DNA of 64,000 nt from Archivesica marissinica (Eukaryota; Mollusca; Bivalvia; Venerida; Vesicomyidae), in contig CM026387.1 in NCBI GenBank assembly GCA_014843695.1, forward strand, positions 76,699,548-76,763,547. Direction: 5' to 3'. Each line of letters begins with the position of its first letter. Position 1 is the stretch's first letter. The position numbers were made by a program, and so were the translations under genes. Below the pieces are notes generated by a model. That model did no database searches. It had not been told where the DNA came from and saw nothing but the letters and a program-made list of their open reading frames with translations. Shown piece after piece: positions 34,401-39,033 of the stretch.

Positions 34401-34632
34401 TGGGGTCATCGGTGACTTTTTCATCCATAGTGGATCCAGCCTATCCTTGACCGGATAATTTAAACCGAAAATCCGCACCAATTTCCACATATACTCCATT
34501 TACGGTTTAGAACAATGCATAAACTTGAGAAATACTTACATCAAATTCCAGAATTCTAACTTTCTCTTCCTCCATCAGTCCTTCAACATTCCCCAAATTA
34601 TCCTTTAATTTCTTCATGTCCGCCTCCCAACT
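7998..34632 (-). CDS. CEP290: CEP290 (centrosomal protein 290), 12 internal exons, partial gene
   Basis: CEP290 is a very long coiled-coil protein of centriolar satellites and of the ciliary transition zone, where it links microtubules to the membrane and gates ciliary traffic. Twelve minus-strand exons with GT-AG borders join into 1614 nt without a stop. Exons in order: 34540-34632, 32634-32783, 31247-31327, 26995-27168, 25458-25569, 22990-23189, 16766-16826, 15999-16096, 15279-15411, 11973-12175, 8755-8868, 7998-8192. Landmark strings shared with the vertebrate protein include EMK-E-LNERQRAEH, KAVSDADR, LRLEQKLD-KE, QEKFSK and STLKD-like TTLKD. The product is almost all charged heptad coiled coil with no membrane segment. 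The covered part is roughly the middle third of the protein; start and stop lie outside. Introns range from 562 bp to 6.2 kb and are filled with repeats. The reading-frame agreement across all 11 junctions argues for an intact gene. Confidence 0.95.
8242..8437 (-). mobile_element. SINE family 3, diverged copy
   Basis: Minus-strand copy of the tRNA-derived family best seen at 24421-24655. The TTTATACAAATTTATTTTAG tail, the TCTCGAGAC segment and the GGAATCCATCGCCAC segment are all present. The tRNA-like head is truncated. It lies in the intron between the two last CEP290 exons of the window. Confidence 0.8.
8438..8541. repeat. Dispersed repeat, copy 1
   Basis: About 100 bp, nearly the same as 34208-34303. 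Shared segments include AAAGGATTCCAAC, CTATTTACATTTTGGGAT and ATCTGCCAAGGGAGGTAAT. Type unknown; probably an old interspersed element. Confidence 0.7.
8755..8868 (-). CDS. CEP290: CEP290 exon, 38 codons (no ATG-led ORF of its own)
   Basis: Acceptor TATTTCTAG|GAT, donor AGACAG|GTCCGT; phase 0 at both ends. Encodes DLRLQFAGAIPLSKQEKFSK then NLMQLQKDKSHLEDELRQ; vertebrate has SLRRQFSGALPLAQQEKFSK. Too short to appear as a long ORF but unmistakable by similarity. Confidence 0.94.
9135..9840. repeat. Minisatellite, 34/31-bp unit
   Basis: About 20 copies of a unit reading GGGTGTGTCACTAGGATC, GACAGAGTTTGCTACA, with substitutions and three-base deletions. Intron of CEP290. Short open frames here are array artefacts. 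Confidence 0.95.
9841..10858. other. CEP290 intron, no gene seen
   Basis: AT-rich unique-looking sequence between the 34-bp array and a palindromic element. I see no exon, RNA gene or recognisable repeat in it. Confidence 0.6.
10859..11022. mobile_element. MITE-like palindromic element
   Basis: Ends are near-perfect inverted repeats: GTTAGGGATAGAGGCAGTAA at 10859-10878 and TTACTGCCTCTATCGTTAAC at 11003-11022. The inside has no coding capacity. Superfamily not assignable; a TTA or TA target duplication is possible but not clear. Confidence 0.6.
11262..11335. repeat. Short tandem repeat, about 20-bp unit x4
   Basis: Four diverged copies of a unit like GGGCCTGTCCACTTTAAATC. A related CCTGTCTGT motif follows at 11401. 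Confidence 0.6.
11474..11578. repeat. Nested inverted repeat (cruciform-like)
   Basis: Outer arms GTGTTTACTAGTGTA (11474-11488) and TACACTAGTAAACAC (11564-11578) are perfect complements. Inner arms GTGATCACC (11511-11519) and GGTGATCAC (11534-11542) are also perfect. Looks like a small foldback element. Confidence 0.7.
11562..11715. repeat. Direct duplication, 77 bp x2, identical
   Basis: Bases 11562-11638 and 11639-11715 appear identical (TCTACACTAGTAAACACA through CAGTTCATAAA). The first copy overlaps the right arm of the preceding inverted repeat, so the duplication happened after that element formed. Confidence 0.85.
11748..11934. mobile_element. pogo/Tc1-type MITE, family A copy 1
   Basis: 187 bp flanked by TA on both sides (11746-11747, 11935-11936). 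Inverted ends: CAGTCTACAACCGTTATGTC at the left, and the complement of the right end begins CAGTCTACATCTGCTATATC. TA target site and CAGT ends suit the Tc1/mariner-pogo group. A second copy lies at 30445-30628. Confidence 0.75.
11973..12175 (-). CDS. CEP290: CEP290 exon, 67 codons after the split codon
   Basis: Acceptor TTTTACAG|GAAAA, donor CTGCAT|GTATGT. Encodes KLHRHIVQLQVSEGTAIRKL, LEAMVLRLEQKLDDKEN and VQYLKRNLH, aligning with vertebrate KLHQHNVSLQLSEATALGKL and LRLEQKLDEKEQ. The acceptor lies about 70 bp from the 31/37-bp array at 12243. Confidence 0.95.
12243..13065. repeat. Minisatellite, 37/31-bp unit
   Basis: About 24 copies of GGGGTGTGAGGATCCAAGCT, AGGCTATGTC, with an optional extra TATGTC step that gives the 37- and 31-bp forms. 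Every unit has a BamHI site (GGATCC). Intron of CEP290, near the acceptor of the exon at 11973-12175. Confidence 0.96.
13142..13372 (+). mobile_element. SINE family 2, full copy
   Basis: tRNA-derived head with A box TAGCGCAGTGG and B box GGTTCGATCCT, then a body with GTACTCCGGTTTCCTCCCAC-like sequence and an AATAAATAAAG tail. Other copies at 16141 and 24820. Confidence 0.85.
13670..13769 (-). mobile_element. SINE family 1, 3' fragment
   Basis: Minus-strand 3' portion (TTTATTTATTGTCGCTACCG, CGACGCCTCCTGAAG) repeated directly before the full copy at 13770, as if the SINE tail region had been tandemly duplicated. Confidence 0.8.
13770..14057 (-). mobile_element. SINE family 1, full copy
   Basis: Minus strand: tRNA-like head GACGGATCTGTAGTCCAGTG with A box TAGTCCAGTGG, B box GGTTCGATCCC, central part with GTGCACGTAAAAGAACCAG-like sequence, tail ending in CGATAAATAAA-like sequence. 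Similar to the copies at 23296 and 30858. Confidence 0.88.
14058..14150 (-). mobile_element. SINE family 1, fragment
   Basis: Partial copy of the middle of the same SINE (AGGATAGTGCAATG, ACGTGCACGGTGTAAAGCAC) placed directly after the full copy. It ends where the 37-bp array starts. Confidence 0.75.
14151..15283. repeat. Minisatellite, 37-bp unit, reaching a CEP290 splice donor
   Basis: About 30 copies of AGAAGACACCTAACACAGAC, AAGTTATTATACCAATC. On the minus strand each unit contains ATTGGTATAATAAC or a variant, which at the array's upper edge is the actual exon end and donor of the CEP290 exon 15279-15411. Each unit also has a CCAATCAGA box. Confidence 0.96.
15279..15411 (-). CDS. CEP290: CEP290 exon, 44 codons plus one base; donor lies at the edge of a satellite
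   Basis: Acceptor CATTTCCAG|GAA, donor ATTATTG|GTATAATAG. Encodes EVTDVASSQVKALEMQHISK, then EKEVKSLRQQLLDFQVQSDEK and TII plus G, matching vertebrate KEVESLRMQLLDYQAQSDEK. The donor is the first unit boundary of the 37-bp array that fills the next kilobase. Confidence 0.93.
15561..15667 (-). mobile_element. SINE family 3, 3' fragment
   Basis: Tail half of the family (ATACAAATTTCTTTTATCTC, CTCTCGAGACCTCATTCCTG), lacking the tRNA-like head. Confidence 0.75.
15929..15978 (-). pseudogene. Decayed duplicate of a CEP290 exon end in the intron
   Basis: Minus strand reads GCACGATGAAGATGTGCTTA, then CATGAAACCTCTAAACTCAAG-like sequence, closely matching the 3' half of the exon 15999-16096. The donor that should follow is changed from GTGAGA to TGACAA. 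The flanking ATTATACAGGC is repeated too. Hence a tandem duplication spanning the 5' splice site, with the copy now dead. Confidence 0.75.
15999..16096 (-). CDS. CEP290: CEP290 exon, 32 codons after the split codon
   Basis: Acceptor TTATGCAG|ATT, donor CTCAAG|GTGAGATG. Encodes (D)SVTKAVSDADRRKIEQHEE through HENSKLK; vertebrate has SVSKAVSDADRQRILELE. The 3' half of this exon is partly duplicated in the following intron at 15929-15978. Confidence 0.95.
16141..16363 (+). mobile_element. SINE family 2, full copy
   Basis: A box TAGCGCAGTGG, B box GGTTCGATCCT, then CAGTTTCCTCCCAC-like body and AACTTGCTTCACAATAATTG before the A-rich tail. Only 44 bp from a CEP290 acceptor (exon 15999-16096). Confidence 0.85.
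16390..16440. repeat. Microsatellite (CTGC)n(CTGT)n
   Basis: About 12 tetranucleotide repeats, CTGCCTGCCTGTCTGTCTGT and onward. Confidence 0.95.
16766..16826 (-). CDS. CEP290: CEP290 exon, 20 codons plus one base (too short for an ORF scan)
   Basis: Acceptor TGTTTCAG|ATT, donor CTTTCAG|GTACGTG. Encodes ITRSNLDLQKIERDLRDELS, aligning with vertebrate LTKINLDAQKVEQMLRDELA. The last base starts the Asp codon completed in the next exon. Confidence 0.92.
16905..17590. repeat. Minisatellite, about 26-bp AT-rich unit
   Basis: About 26 copies of ATTTACCATCATTTAATTTC, ATTAAT, with ATTTTC and TCTTTA variants. CEP290 intron. Confidence 0.95.
17841..17916. mobile_element. Foldback MITE, family B copy 1
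   Basis: Inverted arms GCATCTTACATGAGTGGTGA and TCACCACGAGTGTAAGATCC with short spacing. The related but longer copy at 31394-31540 has the same arms. Confidence 0.7.
18002..18345. repeat. Minisatellite, 19-bp unit
   Basis: About 18 copies of ATGATGTCACTAAATTGTC with C/T changes. Some units hold the palindrome TGACGTCA. Confidence 0.95.
18415..22105. repeat. Satellite array, 17/16-bp unit, 3.7 kb
   Basis: More than 200 copies of GGTATGTAACCATTATC, with 16-bp forms (TACC instead of TAACC) and marked variants (CAATAAC, GTTTGT, GTTATGT). The variant order recurs at an offset of about 473 bp (for example TGTACAATTATCGG at 19200 and 19673), showing higher-order duplication. Fills most of a CEP290 intron. 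Confidence 0.97.
22263..22952. mobile_element. hAT-like non-autonomous element (MITE), 690 bp
   Basis: Ends TAGGGATGGCAACGAATA and TATTCATTGCCATCCCTA are inverted with one mismatch. Flanks are 8-bp direct repeats AATTATAG (22255-22262) and AATTATGG (22953-22960), one mismatch. The inside is AT-rich with no transposase. It ends 37 bp from the donor of the CEP290 exon 22990-23189. Confidence 0.85.
22990..23189 (-). CDS. CEP290: CEP290 exon, 66 codons
   Basis: Acceptor AATGACAG|GTG (completes the split Gly codon), donor GCTGAG|GTAATT; ends in phase 0. Encodes VTGGTEIKGITDGDVIST, then SKKITTLEMKEMNERQRAEH, then NRDLEDKFAE. This is one of the best-conserved stretches of CEP290. A hAT-like element ends only 37 bp downstream of the donor. 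Confidence 0.96.
23296..23583 (+). mobile_element. SINE family 1, full copy with target duplication
   Basis: A box TAGTCCAGTGG, B box GGTTTGATCCC, central GTGCACGTAAAAGAACCAG, tail CGATAAATAAACGTAAAACA. Flanked by CAGGAATAGGAG (23284-23295) and CAGGAATAGTAG (23584-23595), an 11/12 direct repeat typical of LINE-driven insertion. The tRNA-like head is not a working tRNA: it continues straight into the SINE body. Confidence 0.9.
23773..24058. repeat. Minisatellite, 56-bp unit x5
   Basis: Five copies of AATGTCCACCTATATACTGT, GTAGCCTAGGGCAATGTACA, TTGTATTAGCACAGGT with few changes. CEP290 intron. Confidence 0.95.
24059..24420. other. CEP290 intron, no gene seen
   Basis: Unique-looking sequence. 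Two overlapping open frames of 70-97 codons here show no recognisable domain and are most likely chance. Confidence 0.5.
24421..24655 (-). mobile_element. SINE family 3, full copy
   Basis: Minus strand: GGAAGTCGTGATAGCGCAGTG head with A box TAGCGCAGTGG, B box AGTTCGAGCCC, body with GGCGATGGATTCCATCAGG, tail CTAAAATAAATTTGTATAA. Best-preserved member with 33396-33627. Confidence 0.87.
24820..24970 (+). mobile_element. SINE family 2, 5'-truncated copy
   Basis: Starts in the body (AGTATGTGAGATGGTACGGT) and keeps CTCCGGTTTCCTCCCAT and the AACTTGCTT tail. 5' truncation is usual for LINE-mobilised elements. Confidence 0.8.
25146..25394. repeat. Tandem repeat, 83-bp unit x3
   Basis: Three almost identical copies starting CATTCACCGAACATGTTAGC and ending CATTTATCTTACTATAAT. 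About 65 bp downstream of a CEP290 donor. Confidence 0.95.
25458..25569 (-). CDS. CEP290: CEP290 exon, 37 codons plus one base
   Basis: Acceptor GGTTAAAAG|GTT, donor AAAAG|GTGAGA; starts in phase 0 and ends one base into a Gly codon. Encodes VEVKRMSVENEELKNTMT and KERLHTLEAALAELHRK, aligning with vertebrate CENISLKEQVES and KEKLHTIEQAW. Confidence 0.92.
25693..26390. repeat. Minisatellite, 99-bp unit x7
   Basis: Seven copies with GATGGTGTTGTGAATTAGCA, GACGGATTCCACTGCAGTCA and CTGTAGCAGACAGCAACAAC. The unit is 33 codons long and therefore open on the minus strand, giving a repeated hydrophobic stretch; not a gene. Confidence 0.95.
26499..26830. repeat. Tandem repeat of a tRNA-like unit, 81-83 bp x4
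   Basis: Each unit has GGCATAGTGGCCGAGTGGTC (A-box-like TGGCCGAGTGG) and, 50 bp later, GGGTTCATAACC (weak B box). It resembles the head of a Ser/Leu-type tRNA SINE, multiplied in tandem. None folds into a proper tRNA. Confidence 0.75.
26995..27168 (-). CDS. CEP290: CEP290 exon, 58 codons
   Basis: Acceptor CATTTCAG|GAC, donor GAG|GTAACG; phase 0 at both ends. Encodes DMAAFKMAGLQKAMEESV through AEMLTGLE. LDYANKKYHELTEKYRDLL matches vertebrate LELANKQYNELTAKYRDIL. Confidence 0.95.
27352..27575 (-). mobile_element. SINE family 3 copy
   Basis: Tail CGTTTATACAAATTTATTTT, body with CTCGAGACCTCATTACTGTG, head complement AGCGCAATGG with the B box AGTTCGAGCCC. Diverged a little from the 24421 copy. 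Confidence 0.83.
27817..27925. repeat. Short 17-bp tandem array, inverted relative to the 39-bp array
   Basis: Six copies of ATTCCTATGCTCGGCGT, preceded by GAGTGGTGGAACTTATGCTC. This is the reverse complement of the 39-bp unit core (ACGCCGAGCATAGG, TTCCACCACTC) found at 28470-29790. Confidence 0.9.
27926..28457. other. Spacer between two inverted arrays, no gene seen
   Basis: AT-rich, about 530 bp. It could be the inside of a foldback element whose arms are the tandem arrays on either side, but no coding sequence is present. Confidence 0.5.
28470..29790. repeat. Minisatellite, 39-bp unit x34
   Basis: Very regular copies of ATGTAGGATTTACGCCGAGC, ATAGGTTCCACCACTCAAT. As 39 is 13 codons, frames of over 400 codons run through it on the plus strand, all repeating 13 residues. 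Not a gene. Confidence 0.97.
29882..30150 (-). mobile_element. SINE family 4, full copy
   Basis: Minus strand starts GCCTCCGTGGTTGAGTGGTT (A box TGGTTGAGTGG), has B box GGTTCGAGCCC, a core with GGTTAACCGCTGGAGCCTGC and a tail CGTAAAACCCGAAATATA. A long variable-arm-like stretch suits a Ser/Leu-type tRNA origin. Confidence 0.8.
30445..30628. mobile_element. pogo/Tc1-type MITE, family A copy 2
   Basis: 184 bp with TA on both sides. Left end CAGTCTACATCCGCTATGTC; complement of right end CAGTATACATCCGAATTCCG. Inner sequence (GGTTATCTCGAAGTCGGATC) matches copy 1 at 11748. Confidence 0.78.
30702..30836 (-). mobile_element. SINE family 1, 3'-truncated copy
   Basis: tRNA-like head and start of the body on the minus strand (GTGGTCCAGTGGTTAACACA, GGTTTGATCCCCTGTCTGAC), lacking the tail. 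Confidence 0.8.
30858..31152 (+). mobile_element. SINE family 1, full copy
   Basis: A box TAGTCCAGTGG, B box GGTTCGATCCC, body and CGATAAATAAACGTAAAACA tail. Ends about 95 bp from the donor side of CEP290 exon 31247-31327. Confidence 0.88.
31247..31327 (-). CDS. CEP290: CEP290 exon, 27 codons (too short for an ORF scan)
   Basis: Acceptor TTAATCAG|GAG, donor AAG|GTATAA; phase 0 at both ends. Encodes EISRLKNEMVDMEQAVVERM then GYLQRYK, aligning with vertebrate NEKQKNELLSMEAEVCEKIG then CLQRFK. This is close to the human exon 26/27 region around Cys998; that placement is from memory. Confidence 0.92.
31394..31540. mobile_element. Foldback MITE, family B copy 2
   Basis: Arms ATAGGATCTTACATGAGTGG and CCACGAGTGTAAGAACCCTT, with an inner palindrome around TTTTGCTATTAAGC and GCTTAATAGCAAAA. 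Longer than copy 1 at 17841. Confidence 0.75.
31962..32205. repeat. Tandem repeat, 79-bp unit x3
   Basis: Three near-identical copies with TAATGTCTATTGCAAGCTGT, GCGACCAATCAGAATCC and ACAGTGAATACAAGCAAC. Lies within the family C element. Confidence 0.95.
32317..32487 (-). mobile_element. SINE family 4, 5'-truncated copy
   Basis: Same tail and core as the copy at 29882 (TTCGGGTTTTACGCCTGCAT, CTGGGCAGGCTCCAGCGGTT), ending before the tRNA-like head. Confidence 0.82.
32634..32783 (-). CDS. CEP290: CEP290 exon, 50 codons
   Basis: Acceptor CTTTCAG|CGG, donor AAAG|GTAGGG; phase 0 at both ends. Encodes RLIDTLNHDDSDIKRRL through MDTRQRK, with RRITVYRVNEKALTRRY matching vertebrate RKITVLQVNEKSLIRQY. 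A 25-bp minisatellite starts about 30 bp upstream of the acceptor. Confidence 0.95.
32812..33195. repeat. Minisatellite, about 25-bp unit x15
   Basis: Copies of ACACAACATACACAATGTAA, ACTTT. It starts about 30 bp upstream of a CEP290 acceptor, in the place of the branch point and pyrimidine tract. Confidence 0.95.
33396..33627 (-). mobile_element. SINE family 3, full copy
   Basis: A box TAGCGCAGTGG, B box AGTTCGAACCC, body and AATACAAATTTATTTTAG tail; close to the copy at 24421. Confidence 0.87.
34208..34303. repeat. Dispersed repeat, copy 2
   Basis: Partner of 8438-8541 (AAAGGATTCCAACCCAAAGG, TTTATCTGCCAAGGGAGG). Confidence 0.7.
34540..34632 (-). CDS. CEP290: CEP290 exon (most upstream one in the window), 31 codons
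   Basis: Acceptor TTTTTCTCAG at the 34632 side, donor GAT|GTAAGTATTT after 34540; phase 0 at both ends. It encodes SWEADMKKLKDNLGN and ends VRILEFD, aligning with vertebrate ETWKTESKTIKEE through VKEYNN. No further CEP290 exon is recognisable above 34632, where unique sequence ends at about 34935 in a 21-bp array. Confidence 0.9.
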
Positions 34633-34935
34633 CTGAGAAAAATGGAAAACTATCAATAAAACAAGATACACATAACACATGTGTTTAGTACTACATTGTA
34701 CGTGTATTTGTACAAGCATATAGTCCTTAGAATTATTGTCTATATATACAGACAAGGTGATATTGTAGGTTAAACATGAAGCGGTTCTATCTGTTGTCTA
34801 TTATCTATATGCACAGTTTGGCACTAAGTCTCTGATATATGACTCCAATTTAATGTGGTAAAAGACCTCATGTGCCTCTCCCAAGCACTGCTTCACTGCT
34901 TCAGATATGGGGTAACACTCGAGCATACCACCACA

Positions 34936-37900
34936 TAGTATAGTTGTTGAAGTTTATAGTGTAGTTGTTGAAGTTTATAGTGTAGATGTTGAAGTTTATA
35001 GTGTAGATGTTGAAGTTTATAGTGTATATGTTGAAGTTTGTACTGTAGATGTTGAAGTTTATAGTGTAGTTTTTGAAGTTTGTACTGTAGATGTTGAAGT
35101 TTATAGTGTAGATGTTGAAGTTTGTAGTGTAGTTGTTGAAGTTTATAGTGTAGATGTTGAAGTTTATAGTGTAGTTGTTGAAGTCTATAGTGTAGTTATT
35201 GAAGTCTATAGTGTAGTTGTTGAAGTTTATAGTGTAGTTGTTGAAGTTTATAGTGTAGATGTTGAAGTTTATAGTGTAGATGTTGAAGTTTATAGTGTAG
35301 ATGTTGAAGTTGTACTGTAGTGTTGAAGTCTATAGTGAGTTTTTGAAGTTTCTACTGTAGATGTTGAAGTTTATAGTGTAGATGTTGAAGTTATAGTGTA
35401 GAGTTGAAGTTGTAGTGTAGTGTTTGTTGAAGTTTATCTAGTGTAGATGTTGAAGTTTATAGTGTAGTTGTTGAAGTTTATAGTGTAGATGTTGAAGTTT
35501 ATAGTGTAGATGTTGAAGTTTATAGTGTAGTTGTTGAAGTCTATAGTGTAGTTGTTGAAGTTTATAGTGTAGTTGTTGAAGTTTATAGTGTAGTTGTTGA
35601 AGTTTATAGTGTAGATGTTGAAGTTTATAGTGTAGATGTTGAAGTTTGTACTGTAGATGTTGAAGTTTATAGTGTAGTTTTTGAAGTTTCTACTGTAGAT
35701 GTTGAAGTTTATAGTGTAGATGTTGAAGTTTATAGTGTAGATGTTGAAGTTTGTAGTGTAGTTGTTGAAGTTTATAGTGTAGATGTTGAAGTTTATAGTG
35801 TATATGTTGAAGTTTATAGTGTAGTTGTTGAAGTTTATAGTGTAGATGTTGAAGTTTGCAGTGTAGTTGTTGAAGTTTATAGTGTAGATGTTGAAGTTTA
35901 TAGTGTAGTTGTTGAAGTATAGTGTAGTTGTTGAAGTTTATACGTGTAGATGTTGAAGTATATAGTGTAGTTGTTGAAGTTTATAGTGTAGATGTTTGAA
36001 GTATATAGTGTAGTTGTTGAAGTTTGTAGTGTAGATGTTGAAGTATTATAGTAGTTGTTTTGAAGTTTATAGTGAGTGTTGAAGTTATAGTGTAGAATGT
36101 TGAAGTTTATAGTGTAGATGTTGAAGTTTATAGTGTAGATGTTGAAGTTTATAGTGTTTTGTTGAAGTTTATAGTGTAAGATTTTGAAGTTTATAATGTA
36201 GTATTTGAAGTTTATAATGTATATGTTGAAGTTTATAGTGTAGTTTTGAAGTTTATAGTGTATATGTTGAAGTTTATAGTGTAGATGTTGAAGTTTATAG
36301 TGTAGATGTTGAAGTTTATAGTGTAGTTGTTGAAGTTTATAGTGTATATGTTGAAGTTTATAGTGTAGATGTTGAAGTTTATAGTGTAGTTGTTGAAGTT
36401 TATAGTGTAGTTGTTGAAGTTTATAATGTATATGTTGAAGTTTATAGTGTAGTTGTTGAAGTTTATAGTGTATATGTTGAAGTTATAGTGTAGTGTTGAA
36501 GTTTTTAGTGTATATGTTGAAGTTTATAGTGTATATGTTGAAGTTTATAGTGTAGATGTTGAAGTTTATAGTGTAGATGTTGAAGTTCATAGTGTATATG
36601 TTGAAGTGTATAGTGTAGTTGTTGAAGTTTATAGTGTAGTTGTTGAAGTTTATAGTGTAGATGTTGAAGTTTATAGTGTAGTTGTTGAAGTTTATAGTGT
36701 AGTTGTTGAAGTTTATAGTGTAGATGTTGAAGTTTATAGTGTAGTTGTTGAAGTCTATAGTGTAGTTGTTGAAGTCTATAGTGTAGTTGTTGAAGTTTAT
36801 AGTGTAGTTGTTGAAGTTTATAGTGTAGATGTTGAAGTTTATAGTGTAGATGTTGAAGTTTGTACTGTAGATGTTGAAGTTTATAGTGTAGTTTTTGAAG
36901 TTTCTACTGTAGATGTTGAAGTTTATAGTGTAGATGTTGAAGTTTATAGTGTAGATGTTGAAGTTTGTAGTGTAGTTGTTGAAGTTTATAGTGTAGATGT
37001 TGAAGTTTATAGTGTATATGTTGAAGTTTATAGTGTAGTTGTTGAAGTTTATAGTGTATATGTTGAAGTTTATAGTGTAGATGTTGAAGTTTATAGTGTA
37101 GTTGTTGAAGTTTATAGTGTAGTTGTTGAAGTTTATAATGTATATGTTGAAGTTTATAGTGTAGTTGTTGAAGTTTGTAGTGTATATGTTGAAGTTTATA
37201 GTGTAGTTGTTGAAGTTTGTAGTGTATATGTTGAAGTTTATAGTGTATATGTTGAAGTTTATAGTGTAGATGTTGAAGTTTATAGTGTAGATGTTGAAGT
37301 TCATAGTGTATATGTTGAAGTGTATAGTGTAGTTGTTGAAGTTTATAGTGTAGTTGTTGAAGTTTTAATAGTGTAGATTTGAAGTTTATAATGTATATGT
37401 TGAAGTTTATAGTGTAGTTGTTGAAGTTTATAGTGTATATGTTGAAGTTTATAGTGTAGTTGTTGAATTATATAGTGTAGATGTTGAAGTTTATAGTGTA
37501 GTTGTTGAAGTTTATAGTGTATATGTTGAAGTTTATAGTGTAGATGTTGAAGTTATAGTGTAGATGTTGAAGTTATAGTGTAGATTTTGAAGTCTATAGT
37601 GTAGCTGTTGAAGTTTATAGTGTAGATGTTGAAGTTATAGTGAGATGTTGAAGTTTATAGTGTAGTTGTTGAAGTATATAGTGTAGTTGTTGAAGTCTAT
37701 AGTGTAGTTGTTGAAGTTTATAGTGTAGATGTTGAAGTTTATAGTGTAGATGTTGAAGTTTATAGTAGATGTTGTACTGTAGATGTTGAAGTTTATAGTG
37801 TAGATTTTGAAGTTTATACTGTAGATGTTGAAGTTTATAGTGTAGATGTTGAAGTTTATAGTGTAGATGTTGAAGTCTATAGTGTAGTTGTTGAAGTTTA

Positions 37901-38033
37901 TAGTGTAGATGTTGAAGTCTATAGTGTATATGTTGAAGCTTATAGTGTAGATTTTGAAGTTGATGGTGTAGATGTTGAAGTTTATAGTGTAGTGGTTGAA
38001 GTTTATAATGTATATGTTGAAGTTTATAGTGTA
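34936..38033. repeat. Satellite array, 21-bp unit, at least 3.1 kb
   Basis: About 145 copies of GTTGAAGTTTATAGTGTAGT with A/T change at one position (GTAGTT, GTAGAT, GTATAT). Some stretches contain single-base losses (35320-35420, 36040-36190), perhaps read errors. Segment 35160-35840 recurs around 36730-37030 with the same variant order. Interrupted by the gap at 38034. The 7-codon repeats on both strands are not genes. Confidence 0.97.
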
Positions 38034-39033
38034 NNNNNNNNNNNNNNNNNNNNNNNNNNNNNNNNNNNNNNNNNNNNNNNNNNNNNNNNNNNNNNNNNNN
38101 NNNNNNNNNNNNNNNNNNNNNNNNNNNNNNNNNNNNNNNNNNNNNNNNNNNNNNNNNNNNNNNNNNNNNNNNNNNNNNNNNNNNNNNNNNNNNNNNNNNN
38201 NNNNNNNNNNNNNNNNNNNNNNNNNNNNNNNNNNNNNNNNNNNNNNNNNNNNNNNNNNNNNNNNNNNNNNNNNNNNNNNNNNNNNNNNNNNNNNNNNNNN
38301 NNNNNNNNNNNNNNNNNNNNNNNNNNNNNNNNNNNNNNNNNNNNNNNNNNNNNNNNNNNNNNNNNNNNNNNNNNNNNNNNNNNNNNNNNNNNNNNNNNNN
38401 NNNNNNNNNNNNNNNNNNNNNNNNNNNNNNNNNNNNNNNNNNNNNNNNNNNNNNNNNNNNNNNNNNNNNNNNNNNNNNNNNNNNNNNNNNNNNNNNNNNN
38501 NNNNNNNNNNNNNNNNNNNNNNNNNNNNNNNNNNNNNNNNNNNNNNNNNNNNNNNNNNNNNNNNNNNNNNNNNNNNNNNNNNNNNNNNNNNNNNNNNNNN
38601 NNNNNNNNNNNNNNNNNNNNNNNNNNNNNNNNNNNNNNNNNNNNNNNNNNNNNNNNNNNNNNNNNNNNNNNNNNNNNNNNNNNNNNNNNNNNNNNNNNNN
38701 NNNNNNNNNNNNNNNNNNNNNNNNNNNNNNNNNNNNNNNNNNNNNNNNNNNNNNNNNNNNNNNNNNNNNNNNNNNNNNNNNNNNNNNNNNNNNNNNNNNN
38801 NNNNNNNNNNNNNNNNNNNNNNNNNNNNNNNNNNNNNNNNNNNNNNNNNNNNNNNNNNNNNNNNNNNNNNNNNNNNNNNNNNNNNNNNNNNNNNNNNNNN
38901 NNNNNNNNNNNNNNNNNNNNNNNNNNNNNNNNNNNNNNNNNNNNNNNNNNNNNNNNNNNNNNNNNNNNNNNNNNNNNNNNNNNNNNNNNNNNNNNNNNNN
39001 NNNNNNNNNNNNNNNNNNNNNNNNNNNNNNNNN
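38034..39033. other. Assembly gap, 1000 N, between two different arrays
   Basis: Exactly 1000 N. The 21-bp array ends on the left side and an unrelated 35-bp array starts on the right, so the junction between them is not seen. CEP290 exons lie left and the Ly6-like gene lies right. Confidence 0.99.

Noticed and set aside
36483..37376. Frames of 256-273 codons rich in Asn/Tyr or Val
   Set aside because: 21-bp array read on both strands.
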